Assembly (NCBI GenBank): GCA_015709635.1
Contig: CP054180.1
Coordinates: 1,922,001-1,986,000 of the forward strand
Direction: 5' to 3'
From: Gammaproteobacteria bacterium
Lineage (GTDB): Bacteria; Pseudomonadota; Gammaproteobacteria; Burkholderiales; Nitrosomonadaceae
DNA: 64,000 nucleotides
A program made the position numbers and the translations under genes. The notes below the pieces were generated by a model, which saw only the letters and a list, made by a program, of their open reading frames with translations, was not told the origin of the DNA and did not search any database. Positions 30,067 to 38,975 of the stretch are shown piece after piece. Position 1 is the first letter of the stretch, and each line of letters starts with the position of its first letter.

Positions 30067-33000
30067 TCAATTCATAACACAGATCAACTCATCCCAGTTC
30101 GTCGTATAGTTGGGGCTTTTATTTCCCTGTTTCATCTTCCAGGGCTGCTTGAATCCCTCGGATGCGAGTTTAATCGTACCCCGGCCCATACGAGCATTGA
30201 TATGATCCATGACGCTCATCAATTTGCCAGATTGAGTATCTGCTGCCGATATTGAACCAAAGAGATCCAGTTGCCGGTATTGTCGAGGTACCAGTTCAGA
30301 TAGCATCACGCTTGCTTTTTGATATTTGTAACCACGGCGGTAAATCTTGCGTAATCCCCAAATTGCAATCTTAGTCAGTAATCTTGTATCGTCCGTTTGT
30401 CTTGGCAGTGCAATCGTCATACCGTTGGCATAATACGGTTCCTTTTCATTGAACGGACTGGTGCGGATGCTAATGTGCACCGATCCGGCATAGGATTGTT
30501 GCCGCCTTAGCTTTTCTGCTGCGCGATTGATGTAGAGCGATACTGACTCTTCCAGGCTGGCCAGATCGGATACCGGAATGCCAAACGAGCGGGAACTGAC
30601 GATTTGCTTTTTCGGTGGATTGATTTCTTCCAGTTCGATACAGGCAGTACCATTGATTTCGCGAATGGTTTTCTCCATCACGACCGAGAAACGGGTACGC
30701 ATTTGCGATGGCTGCGCTGTTTTGAGATCCAGCACGGTTTTGATGCCGATTTCATGGAGTTTGGGTGCAAGCCGCCTGCCAATACCCCAGATCTCCCCTA
30801 CTTCTATTTTGCTGAACCAATCTTCTTGTTGCTGAGGCGATAAGCTATTGAGATCGCACACACCATTGAGCTCAGGATTCTTTTTGGCCATGTGGTTAGC
30901 AAGTTTAGCCAGTGTCTTGGTCGACCCTATGCCAACACACACCGGCAATCCCGTCCATTGCTTGATGCGTTTCCGGATTTTCTGCCCATAACCGGTATGG
31001 TTGTGTCTTTTAAATCCGGTAAGATCGAGAAAGCATTCATCAATCGAGTAGATTTCCTGCTCGGGGCTGAACATGCCTAAAATGCTCATGACGCGATTGC
31101 TCATATCCGCATACAGCGCATAGTTCGATGAATAGGCGATAATGCCGTGTTTTCTGGTTAAATCTTTCAACTGGAACCACGGTTGCCCCATTTTGATACC
31201 CAATGCTTTGACTTCATTGCTTCTCGCGACCGCGCAGCCGTCATTATTGGATAGTACGACAACCGGCTTGTCTTCCAGCTTGGGATTGAATACCCGTTCA
31301 CAACTGACATAGTCGAGTAGGCAGACGCCGTTACCGGCGTCCACCCCTCTAAGAACGGTACGTGATAGTTTCCCATCATACCGCTCAAGCCTTTGTAACG
31401 CCCAGTGAGGACGCAGTTTCACACGATACGGGCTTGCCAATGAACTTGCCTGTGGCAATTGGGATGCAACAGTACCCGATTATCCAATCCATCGGAACCA
31501 CCCAAGGACCGCCAAACAGTGTGATGGCTGTGCCACCCCGTTTCTTTGGTGATTTTCTGACCGCAAACAGGGCAGATACCGGCCTGCCGATTCCACAGAT
31601 AAAGCAGTTGCCGTTTCCCCTTCAGGTTTGCCTGCATCGATTGAGCAATACGCTGTTCGAAGTAGGTTTCCCATGCAGGATCATACGGATTGGCTTGCCC
31701 CTTGATTTTGATATGGCGACGGATCGGTATGCGTGCCGCTTTTTCCAGTTGATTAAGGCGGACGGTGCCATCCTCGCGGATACTGTACCCTTGAAATACC
31801 CAATGATCATTTTGCCGGATGCCAAAATACTTCCTTCTGATCCAACGTTTGGATCGATGGGGATGTCGTCTTAGCGCCCAGCACCACAAACAACGAAAGA
31901 CGGCGCTATCCACTCTGGAAAAGATACGCGAACTCACCACATGGTGATAATAATTGGCCCAACCGCGAATAAGCGGGTTGAGATAGGCGATCAAATCGCC
32001 CGCCGATGTAGCTTTGTTCGCCTTGATGAGCGCTCTGACTTTGTTCAGGAATGTCCGCACATTCCGTTTGGCTGGTTTGATAAGCAGCTTGCCACGGTAT
32101 TTGCGAATATTGTACCCGAGAAAATCAAATCCCTCGTCAATTGAGGTGATGTGTGTCTTTTCCTCGGACAACACCAATCCTCTTTCGGCGAGGAATCGCT
32201 CAACAAAGGGTTTGACTTCCAGTTCCAACAGTTCCTTGGTTCTGCCGGTAATAATGAAGTCGTCCGCATAACGCACCAGATTGACCAACGGTGCTTGACC
32301 ATGACTCGGTTTAGGAAAAGCGGTTTTCAATGCGCGTTCCAATCCATCGAGTGTCAAATTGGCGAGCACCGGTGAGCAAATCCCACCTTGCGGTGTACCT
32401 GCTTCGATGGGGTACAGTCTGCCATGCTCCACATATCCCGCTTTCAGCCATTTCCCTAAGATGGTTTTGTCCATGGGTACATGTTTCAGTAACCAGTCAT
32501 GACTAATCCGGTCAAAGCAGGCTTGAATGTCGCCTTCCAGTATCCATTGAGCACAGAATTTTCGCCCCAATACAGTGAAACATTGTTCAATGGCATCGGC
32601 TGCCGAGCGCTCTTTTCTGAATCCGTAGGAATTGGGATCACTCGTGGTTTCCGCGATGGGATCGAGGGCCAGCAGGTAAAGTGCCTGCATAGCCCGGTCT
32701 TTCATCGTCGGAATACCGAGCGGACGCAATTTGCCATTGCTTTTTTTGATATAGAGGCGTCTTAGCGGAGCTGGTCTATATCCCCTTTGCTTGAGTGTCA
32801 GTACTGCCGTCATTTTACTTTCAGGGGTATCCCAAAGTCGCCGATCTACCCCTGAGGTTCGTCTACCCGTATTTTCCGTCACCCGCTTCACGGCCATGAC
32901 GCGACCGCTAAACGAGCGAGTCAGTAGATGTTGCAAGGCTTTGACCCCGCCCCATCGTCCTTCCTGTGTTGCTTTCACGATACGCGCCTGAAGCCGTTGC

Positions 33001-33744
33001 ACATTGCGATGAACGGCGCGCCAATCGATGGCGTGCCATTGCGTCGTATTGCGGGAAATCGCACCAGCCTGTAATGTCGAAGCTGTCATCTGCTTTATTT
33101 CCTGAAACGGTTAGTCATGCTTTCTCGTGATCAAAGACCTGGTGGAAGTCTGCCTGCTTTCGCAGGGGATAACGTTTAAATCCCTATCCAATCGATTACA
33201 GATCGGCGTTCGCTTTTTCCACCTTCCTCTACCCGCAACCCGGTAGCGAGCCTTGCGGCCGCGCCATCCTCAAAGAGGAAAGTTACGGGCTTACCGTGTT
33301 CCACTTGCTTGACCGCAATAGATAGCTTAGGCTCCTTCTTTCCGCCGGTGGTGTGAATGCCCATGACGGGAGAAACTTCAACTCCCGTACCCACCACGTT
33401 GCCTTTTGGCTCAAGCCTTTCAGCACCTTTGGCTTGTTCGTTTATAACAGCGTTTATCAAAGATTCACATACGTTAGCCATACTATCCGACCCTAGCCCT
33501 TATCTACCTCGATGCTGGCAGAACTCCTTACCTTCACAGGATCAGGAAAACCTTTCGGTTCAGGATACGTTGTCAGAGTGCTTAACACGAGTCGTTACCT
33601 TCTCGCGCTTCCTCTTAGGGTACGGCTGATGGGACAACCGGTTCTGTCCGTCTTCTCACGTCAGAACATTCAAGCAAGCGACTTTCCACGTCGCACAAAA
33701 TTGTTGACGTCGATTAACGCGATAGAGCGGTTATGCTTATCCAT
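30067..33744 (-). CDS. umuC: UmuC-like DNA polymerase V, split by a group II intron
   Basis: Y-family translesion polymerase in two exons. Exon 1 is 33697-33744 (16 codons, MDKHNRSIALIDVNNF). Exon 2 is 30067-31311 and begins YVSCERVF. The join recreates the family N-terminus DVNNFYVSCERVFNPKL with the first catalytic Asp, and the spliced protein has about 430 residues, as expected. SIDECFLDL carries the other catalytic acids. Without splicing, only 16 residues are made before intron sequence. The start ATG overlaps the stop of the exonuclease gene by eight bases, so this is the last gene of a umuD-nuclease-umuC operon. Confidence 0.9.
31312..33696 (-). mobile_element. Group II intron inserted in umuC
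   Basis: The 5' end, read on the minus strand, is GTGCGAC (consensus GUGYG) at 33696. Domain V is a canonical 34-base hairpin at 31353-31386, starting GAGC and ending GTTC. Domain VI follows, with a candidate branch-point A seven bases from the 3' end, and the intron ends in AC at 31312. Length 2385 bases. The reverse transcriptase gene sits in domain IV. Removing exactly this segment rejoins umuC in frame, which confirms the boundaries. Confidence 0.92.
31419..33089 (-). CDS. ltrA: Group II intron reverse transcriptase/maturase with HNH endonuclease
   Basis: A 556-residue intron-encoded protein. The RT domain is complete, with YADD at 274-277 and GTPQGGICSPVLANL near 231-245. A maturase X region follows, and the C-terminus has a zinc-bound HNH endonuclease (CPVCG, HSHH, LHPNCHRQVHW). 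All three activities needed for splicing aid and retrohoming appear intact. ATG at 33089 after AGGAAA. Transcription would come from the umu operon. Confidence 0.93.
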   Translation of the reverse strand: MTASTLQAGAISRNTTQWHAIDWRAVHRNVQRLQARIVKATQEGRWGGVKALQHLLTRSFSGRVMAVKRVTENTGRRTSGVDRRLWDTPESKMTAVLTLKQRGYRPAPLRRLYIKKSNGKLRPLGIPTMKDRAMQALYLLALDPIAETTSDPNSYGFRKERSAADAIEQCFTVLGRKFCAQWILEGDIQACFDRISHDWLLKHVPMDKTILGKWLKAGYVEHGRLYPIEAGTPQGGICSPVLANLTLDGLERALKTAFPKPSHGQAPLVNLVRYADDFIITGRTKELLELEVKPFVERFLAERGLVLSEEKTHITSIDEGFDFLGYNIRKYRGKLLIKPAKRNVRTFLNKVRALIKANKATSAGDLIAYLNPLIRGWANYYHHVVSSRIFSRVDSAVFRCLWCWALRRHPHRSKRWIRRKYFGIRQNDHWVFQGYSIREDGTVRLNQLEKAARIPIRRHIKIKGQANPYDPAWETYFEQRIAQSMQANLKGKRQLLYLWNRQAGICPVCGQKITKETGWHSHHTVWRSLGGSDGLDNRVLLHPNCHRQVHWQARIV

Positions 33745-35128
33745 GCAATGCGATTACTTCAACATCTTTGCGATTCAGGAATTTAAGCAGATAACGGTAA
33801 GTATCCCGGTCAAAACACGGCTGTGCTGATAATTCCTCTAATTCCCGATGATCCTTGACGCTCCCCAGATGGCACCACTGGTCAAAGACGTGTATTTCTG
33901 TGATGTCGTAGTGCGGGTTATGCTCCTTGATGCCGATACGGCCAGCATACGGCCAAGTCAGTAGCTTGTGATGACTTAATGCCGTGAGCAGGCGCAGCCA
34001 GTGTGATTCGGCGGATTCTTTTCCAGCACATAAGCCTTTGCAGTGTTTTAACTGATGCGCAAAACACACACCGGAGCCTTTTTCCAATCCCAATGTCTTA
34101 TCGCATAGTCCGTATTCGTCAGCCAGCTTGTTTAAAACCTCCACGGCCTGCCGCTTGGTTTTGAAAGTGCCATAGACATTTTCTGCGGCACGCCAGTCGA
34201 TGTCGCTGTCATTGATCAAGGTCATCAGTGGTTTGGCATTGGGGTCGCTCGATACTTGCCAGGCACAGAGTTGCCGCTCGCGTCTAAGCTGCCGGTTATG
34301 GATGGGTTGATTTTCCTTGATCAGGCGCGATTCCAGTAGCAGTGCGCCCAGTTCTCCGCTGGTGATGCGGTATTCAACCCGTTTGATTTCCTGTGCAATG
34401 CGCATTTCCTTGGCTGAGCTATGATCGCCCTGGAAATGGTTGAATACACGGGAGCGCAATGAAACGCTTTTGCCGACATACAGCAATGCGCTATCGCCGT
34501 GGAATAAATAAACACCACAGGTTTCTGGAATGGTATGGATATCCAGGTGATCGAGTCCCGTTGGGGTCGCTTGCTGCTTCAGCAGTGTTTTGACGGTTTC
34601 CTGTACGGTTGATTCGCCGAATTCGCGGATCGCAACATCAATGAATGCCGCCATCATTTCCGTATCGCCCATGGCGCGGTGACGCTGGGTACAGACTAAC
34701 TGAAACCGCTCAATAATGGCGTTGAGGCTATGTGAATGATGCTGCGGATAGAGTTTTCTGGAGAGTTTGACCGTGCATAGCAGTTTCTTTTGGAAAGTAA
34801 TGCCGATGCGCTTGAATTCGTTTTTGAGAAAACCATAATCGAAACGCACATTGTGCGCGCACAATACCGCCTGATCGAGCCATTGCAACAGTGTTTCGCA
34901 CACTTGAGCAAAAGTAGGCGCATGGTCGACCATGTCCTGGGTGATTCCCGTCAGCCGCTGAATGAAGGGTGAGATACTGACTTCCGGATTGATGAGTGTA
35001 TTCCAGCGACCGACTTCGATGCCGTTTTCGTAACGGATCAAACCGATTTCAGTGATGCGATCCTGGGTTGGCGTGGCTCCTGTCGTTTCCAGATCCAGCA
35101 ATACATAACACGGCAACAGTGTACTCAT
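33737..35128 (-). CDS. DnaQ-type exonuclease fused to a GIY-YIG nuclease
   Basis: A 463-residue protein. Residues 1-180 form a DEDD 3'-5' exonuclease domain with DLETTG, AHNVRFDYGFL and HRAMGDTEMM. From about 200 a UvrC/Cho-type GIY-YIG nuclease follows (GVYLF, LLYVGKS, LRSRV, with the metal-binding Glu in LLLESRLIKE). Such fusions are known in proteobacteria. Here the gene sits between umuD and umuC with overlaps on both sides (ATGA with umuD, eight bases with umuC), which suggests that it trims or incises DNA during SOS translesion repair. Confidence 0.9.
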   Translation of the reverse strand: MSTLLPCYVLLDLETTGATPTQDRITEIGLIRYENGIEVGRWNTLINPEVSISPFIQRLTGITQDMVDHAPTFAQVCETLLQWLDQAVLCAHNVRFDYGFLKNEFKRIGITFQKKLLCTVKLSRKLYPQHHSHSLNAIIERFQLVCTQRHRAMGDTEMMAAFIDVAIREFGESTVQETVKTLLKQQATPTGLDHLDIHTIPETCGVYLFHGDSALLYVGKSVSLRSRVFNHFQGDHSSAKEMRIAQEIKRVEYRITSGELGALLLESRLIKENQPIHNRQLRRERQLCAWQVSSDPNAKPLMTLINDSDIDWRAAENVYGTFKTKRQAVEVLNKLADEYGLCDKTLGLEKGSGVCFAHQLKHCKGLCAGKESAESHWLRLLTALSHHKLLTWPYAGRIGIKEHNPHYDITEIHVFDQWCHLGSVKDHRELEELSAQPCFDRDTYRYLLKFLNRKDVEVIALHG

Positions 35129-35742
35129 TTAAAACGGCGGAACGATCCTATCACGACGCCAAAAATCTCAAACTGCGTATCCGGGCGAATGTAAATGGGT
35201 TTGTAAGCACCTGAAGAATTGGCTGGCATCAGCCTTGGCATTTTGTTCGCGCCGTGATCAAGGATTTTAATGGTAAATTCCCGATCCACCACAGCCAGTA
35301 CAATATCGCCGATACCGGGCGTTTTAGAGCGATCCACCACCACTTTATCGCCCGGCAACAGACCAACGTCGATCATCGAATCTCCCTTGATCGTGACGAA
35401 GAACGTCGACGCTGCATGGTCGATCATGAATTCGCTGATATCCAGGCGCTTCTCGACATGATCATCGGCTGGACTGGGAAAGCCCGCCGCCACCTTGGTG
35501 GAAAACAATGGCAATAGCGTAGGTTGTTCACTGATCGCAGGTGTAAAAAACTCATCCAATTGGATTTCTGCGATAACATTCTCTTCCACAGCTTTCGCTC
35601 TTTTGCGTTGCAAAGCTTCCAGAAAGCTTTTGATCGTTGCCGTCTGGCTTTGCGGTATGCGCATTGTTACTGTCGATTCGCCATATTTACCCTGGCCAGC
35701 TGGCCTGCCTGCATTTTCTCTTTTCCCGCCACGATTGGACAT
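35125..35742 (-). CDS. umuD: UmuD-like S24 peptidase, SOS mutagenesis subunit
   Basis: A 205-residue LexA/UmuD-type self-cleaving protein. It has the cleavage site AAGF near 85, the serine nucleophile in GDSMID and the general-base lysine in REFTIKIL. RecA-stimulated cleavage would yield UmuD', the partner of UmuC. It carries a longer N-terminal region than E. coli UmuD (about 60 extra residues, basic, beginning with a GKRENAGRPAG linker). First gene of the umu operon, with a LexA-like box upstream. Confidence 0.9.
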   Translation of the reverse strand: MSNRGGKRENAGRPAGQGKYGESTVTMRIPQSQTATIKSFLEALQRKRAKAVEENVIAEIQLDEFFTPAISEQPTLLPLFSTKVAAGFPSPADDHVEKRLDISEFMIDHAASTFFVTIKGDSMIDVGLLPGDKVVVDRSKTPGIGDIVLAVVDREFTIKILDHGANKMPRLMPANSSGAYKPIYIRPDTQFEIFGVVIGSFRRFK

Positions 35743-35758
35743 GTTTGAATGCTCCCAT

Positions 35759-35778
35759 ATTTGATATATGTATCAGTA
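35759..35778 (-). promoter_or_regulatory. LexA-like operator upstream of umuD
   Basis: Read on the minus strand this is TACTGATACATATATCAAAT, close to the gamma/betaproteobacterial SOS box (CTGT, AT-rich centre, ACAG) but imperfect in both arms. It lies 17 to 36 bases before the umuD start, where an operator would overlap the promoter. Confidence 0.45.
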
Positions 35779-35943
35779 TTCAAACACACCAATTGTGACG
35801 ATGTCAAATTGCAAGATAATGACCCAGAAGATCTGATAGTGATAACAACTTCTAAATTTGTAATCGAAGTGTTCAATATGGCAACAATTGCCATTTTATG
35901 CTATTAATGGCAAATTACACAGCAAGATAAAGAGGATTTACCC

Positions 35944-36204
35944 ATGCAAAGTATGAATATTTCTCTGCCCGACCCTCTGAAACAATTTGTGGATGGACAG
36001 ATCGCCCAAGGTCGCTATAGCAGCGCCAGCGAGTATATTCGCGAATTGATCCGTGCTGATGAAAAACGCAAAGCGGAAGAACAACTTGAAGCCAAGTTGC
36101 TGGAAGGATTGAGTAGTCAGGAAAGTGAATTAACGGCGGAAGATTGGAGCGATATTCGCAAAGAAGCCTTAGCTAAGCTCGAAGCCAGACAAAAGCAACG
36201 CTGA
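35944..36204 (+). CDS. parD: ParD-like antitoxin
   Basis: An 86-residue CopG/ParD-type antitoxin. The N-terminal ribbon-helix-helix is MNISLPDPLKQFVDGQI with RYSSASEYIRELIR, and the acidic C-terminal tail would wrap the toxin. It binds its own promoter in the known family. Its TGA overlaps the ATG of the ParE-like gene, but that toxin gene is frameshifted. Confidence 0.88.
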   Translation: MQSMNISLPDPLKQFVDGQIAQGRYSSASEYIRELIRADEKRKAEEQLEAKLLEGLSSQESELTAEDWSDIRKEALAKLEARQKQR

Positions 36205-36522
36205 TGCCTAAAATCTATCAACGCGCAGCAGCCCGGCGCGACTTGGTAGAGCATTTCGTATCTCGTCGAAAATGCCAACCTAGAAACAGCAGAACGCTTT
36301 CTGGCACAAGCAGAGGCCAGTTTCAATGTTCTAGCTGAGCAACCTCTGATCGGCGCACCATTATCACTGCAAGACCCCGTGTTAGCAGGCATGCGCAAAT
36401 GGCCAGTTGGGGGCTTTGAAAATCACCTAATCTTCTACCTTCCACATCCTAACGGCATATCAGTCGTGCGAGTACTGCACGCCGCCCGTGACTGGTGGGG
36501 TTTACTGGGGATCAAAACTTAA
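36204..36522 (+). pseudogene. parE: ParE-like toxin gene with a frameshift
   Basis: Translation from the ATG at 36204 gives the ParE N-terminus (MPKIYQRAAARRDLVEHFV) and then loses the frame. Two missing bases near 36265 would restore YLVENANLETAERFL and the rest through VVRVLHAARDWWGLL. ParE toxins poison gyrase. As written the toxin is not made in full, while the antitoxin is intact. Confidence 0.85.
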
Positions 36523-36598
36523 TTCAAACGGGAGAACAAAGATTGCCAGGCCCTTGAAAAAAATCCGCAAATGACCGGCGGCAGCTCATTTCCTTCAA

Positions 36599-36726
36599 CT
36601 AGCGATAAAATAAATTATCGCTAGTCAGCAAAAATTCCCCCAGCAAAATTAGAAACAACAATTTCCAGCATAAACCCAACCAATGCCTACGATGCGAGTC
36701 ATTCTGGCAAATCGGGTCATGACCTA
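36599..36726. repeat. Hairpin and palindrome downstream of the replication gene
   Basis: A perfect hairpin CTAGCGATAA/TTATCGCTAG (36599-36624, six-base loop) and the palindrome GGTCATGACC (36717-36726) lie in the 257-base gap between the parE remnant and the rep gene. Either could be a terminator or part of an origin for the II/X-type initiator; no T-tract marks it as a simple terminator. Confidence 0.4.
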
Positions 36727-36779
36727 ATTGACATTAAAATCATGACTCAATCCATCAAAATACTACTTAGGCAGTCAAT

Positions 36780-38039
36780 TTAGCTCTTTTTAGCCGCAAC
36801 TTTCTGCCTAGGTAGCGCCAGCTCCTCTTCTATCATCCATTCGGGTGCCGAATTAATCACTTTACTGGGCGCTAACACTTTTGTCAGTGGAATTACGGTA
36901 CCTTCAGCCTGATTTGGGCAATTCAGATCGAAACCTAATTTTCTGAAATCACTTTTATGGCGCCTAAGTGTACGTGGCAGATAAATTAGGGATAAATCTT
37001 GACCACCTTTATGTAATGCCCATACTGGCCGCAAGCGGGATGGTAATCGCGATAACTCCTCTTTTGTCACGGGGCCCGATGTAATATTAAGAAACTTTAA
37101 TTTACCCATATACTTATCGAATATTCTCACAGCAGTTTGATCATCCCATGCGCTAACTTTGTCTAACTGAAGTTTTCGTAATTCTCTCGCCTTTAACCTG
37201 AGTTCGATTCGGATAATACATTCACTATCCTTAAGCAATCTTTCTCTAAATGGTTGACCAATATAACGTTTCTGCTTGCGCATTTGCGGTCCTTTTGCAT
37301 AGAAGCAAATCGAAAATTCCTTACCGTCCCTGGGTGACCAATACACTGTTGTGCCATTTGTTTTTGTTGATCCATGCTCACCCAGCTGGCGGCGAATTTG
37401 CCGCAGAATATCTACAGCCTTCGCTTCACTTTCGACCTTGATATTGACGGCCAAATCGACGCGTTCAAGGGTGATATCACCATTTATCCATCGCTGGCGC
37501 TGTTCTTCCGTTGTTTTTATTTTAAATGCCTTACATACTCGTCTTAAAGCATCAAGAGCAGCGGCTTGCATATCTGATGAAGTATAGACATTTTGGCCAT
37601 GCATAAACGCATACGGAGACCCACTAATGGATAACTTTTTGCCAAATTTCATTGTTCTAACATGCAGAAAATGAGTGCCATGTTCTCCTGGCAAAGGGAC
37701 TCGATTCTGATAAGTTTCTAGGATTTCCCCATCTTCGCTAGTCAACCTGGCCGTAGTTGTTTTAGGAAGAGTGAACGTATTTTCATGGTCGTCCTTAACG
37801 AAAAATTTAACCGTATCAATATTGATTAACAAATTACGTTTATTTGGCCTAACCGGCTTAATTGACATATTTTGCCCATTTGTCTTATGCGGTCTATTTG
37901 GCCTAACCTGTTTATCTTGCCTATTTGACCCTATAGACTTATTTGGCCGAGTTGTTTGGGTATCCCTATCAGATTGACCTGATTTGACTGTTCTAGGGCC
38001 TGTTAACACTATTTGATATAATATGGTGATGGAAATCAC
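36780..38039 (-). CDS. II/X-family phage or plasmid replication initiator
   Basis: The body of the protein (from about residue 58) matches filamentous-phage gene II/X type replication proteins: INIDTVKFFV at the start, SGSPYAFMHGQN and ITLERVDLAVNI in the middle, and a basic C-terminal half. These enzymes nick the origin for rolling-circle replication. The frame begins at 38039, inside the neighbouring IS; the ATG at 37868 is a likelier original start. Codons between give a low-complexity PNK/PNR-rich stretch made from TATTTGG-type DNA repeats (37841, 37895, 37922, 37940). The true 5' end may have been lost to the IS. Confidence 0.75.
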   Translation of the reverse strand: MISITILYQIVLTGPRTVKSGQSDRDTQTTRPNKSIGSNRQDKQVRPNRPHKTNGQNMSIKPVRPNKRNLLINIDTVKFFVKDDHENTFTLPKTTTARLTSEDGEILETYQNRVPLPGEHGTHFLHVRTMKFGKKLSISGSPYAFMHGQNVYTSSDMQAAALDALRRVCKAFKIKTTEEQRQRWINGDITLERVDLAVNIKVESEAKAVDILRQIRRQLGEHGSTKTNGTTVYWSPRDGKEFSICFYAKGPQMRKQKRYIGQPFRERLLKDSECIIRIELRLKARELRKLQLDKVSAWDDQTAVRIFDKYMGKLKFLNITSGPVTKEELSRLPSRLRPVWALHKGGQDLSLIYLPRTLRRHKSDFRKLGFDLNCPNQAEGTVIPLTKVLAPSKVINSAPEWMIEEELALPRQKVAAKKS

Positions 38040-38799
38040 CGAAACTCAATATCAACAGATCGAACACTGCATGCCGCGCCAGCGTGGCAATGTCAGTCAT
38101 TCCAATCTACAAATTCTCAATGCTATTCTGTATGTTACCGAGCATGGTTGCAAGTGGCGCGGACTACCCAAGCGTTTCGGTAATTGGCATACCATCTACA
38201 CTCGAATGAATCGATGGGCGAAAAGCGGCGTGCTTCAAAAAGTTTTTGAGCAGCTGCAGCATCAACAAATCATTCGCATCAAGATTGAAGCCGTTTCGAT
38301 GGATAGCACCAGCATCAAAGTGCACCCTGATGGTACTGGTGCATTAAAAAAAACGGCCCGCAATCCATCGGCAAATCCCGAGGTGGCTGGACCACTAAAA
38401 TTCATCTGGTTGCCGCAGATACCAGAACAGCCATAACTTTTTCCTTATCTCCGGGGCATACACATGACGCACCGGAAGGACGACAACTCCTGTTAGCACT
38501 CGGCCCCGTCTCTTCTCCTACTCATCTGCTGATGGATCGCGCTTATGAGGGTGATCAAACCAGACAGCTTGCATTGGAGCTCGGTTATATCCCGGTTGTC
38601 CCACCCAAAACTAATCGGCTGGAGCTCTGGGAATATGACCGCGCCATGTACAAAAAACGCAATGAGATCGAAAGATTATTCCGCAGACTCAAGGGATTCC
38701 GTCGAATATTCTCCAGATTCGACAAACTGGATGTCATTTTTCTCTCATTCATCCATTTCGCTCTCATCGTCGAAGCACTTAGGTAGTGTTAACAGGCCC
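37996..38799 (+). mobile_element. IS5-family insertion sequence (IS427 type), 804 bp
   Basis: Terminal inverted repeats GGGCCTGTTAACACTA and TAGTGTTAACAGGCCC are perfect over 16 bases, each flanked by TA, the target of this group. One transposase in two overlapping frames fills the element. The sequences on the two sides do not rejoin into a continuous gene, so a deletion accompanied or followed its insertion. Confidence 0.92.
38023..38786 (+). CDS. IS5-family transposase, two frames joined by -1 frameshift
   Basis: Frame one (38023-38436) encodes the N-terminal DUF4096-like part and the first catalytic Asp in MDSTSIKVH. The other frame carries the rest, with MDRAYEGD (second Asp) and NEIERLFRRLK (Glu), ending at 38786. 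The frames overlap at the slippery A AAA AAA near 38345, as in other IS427-group elements, so the frameshift is probably programmed and the transposase active. Confidence 0.88.
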
Positions 38800-38800
38800 T

Positions 38801-38973
38801 AATTGCGGGTCAAGGTCACGATTACGGCGCTCGTAAGCCACACGGATTGAGCTTTTGTCTTTCTCATGCAGTACCGCTTCATATTCCGCCGTGGGGATAT
38901 TCTTGCGTGAGGCTTCATCATGGGTCAGGGTTTCAACCTTTTTCTTGGCCTGTGGTTTATCTGCTTTTGCCAT
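38801..38973 (-). pseudogene. 5' remnant of a DNA methyltransferase (Mod) gene
   Basis: The first 57 or so codons, ending IRVAYERRNRDLDPQL, match the N-terminus of adenine-specific methylases that accompany restriction subunits like the one upstream (such proteins continue VWRGKDEQD). The IS starts exactly there, and the sequence beyond it does not continue the gene. The catalytic domain is absent. It begins three bases after the res gene, its operon partner. Confidence 0.8.
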
Positions 38974-38975
38974 TG

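Noticed and set aside
31312..31458. An upstream extension of the umuC frame beginning MPQASSLASP
   Set aside because: It reads through intron domains V and VI; the real N-terminus is the exon at 33697-33744.
33176..33481. A 101-codon open frame on the minus strand
   Set aside because: It lies in the 5' structured part of the group II intron (domains I-III), so it is RNA structure and not a gene.
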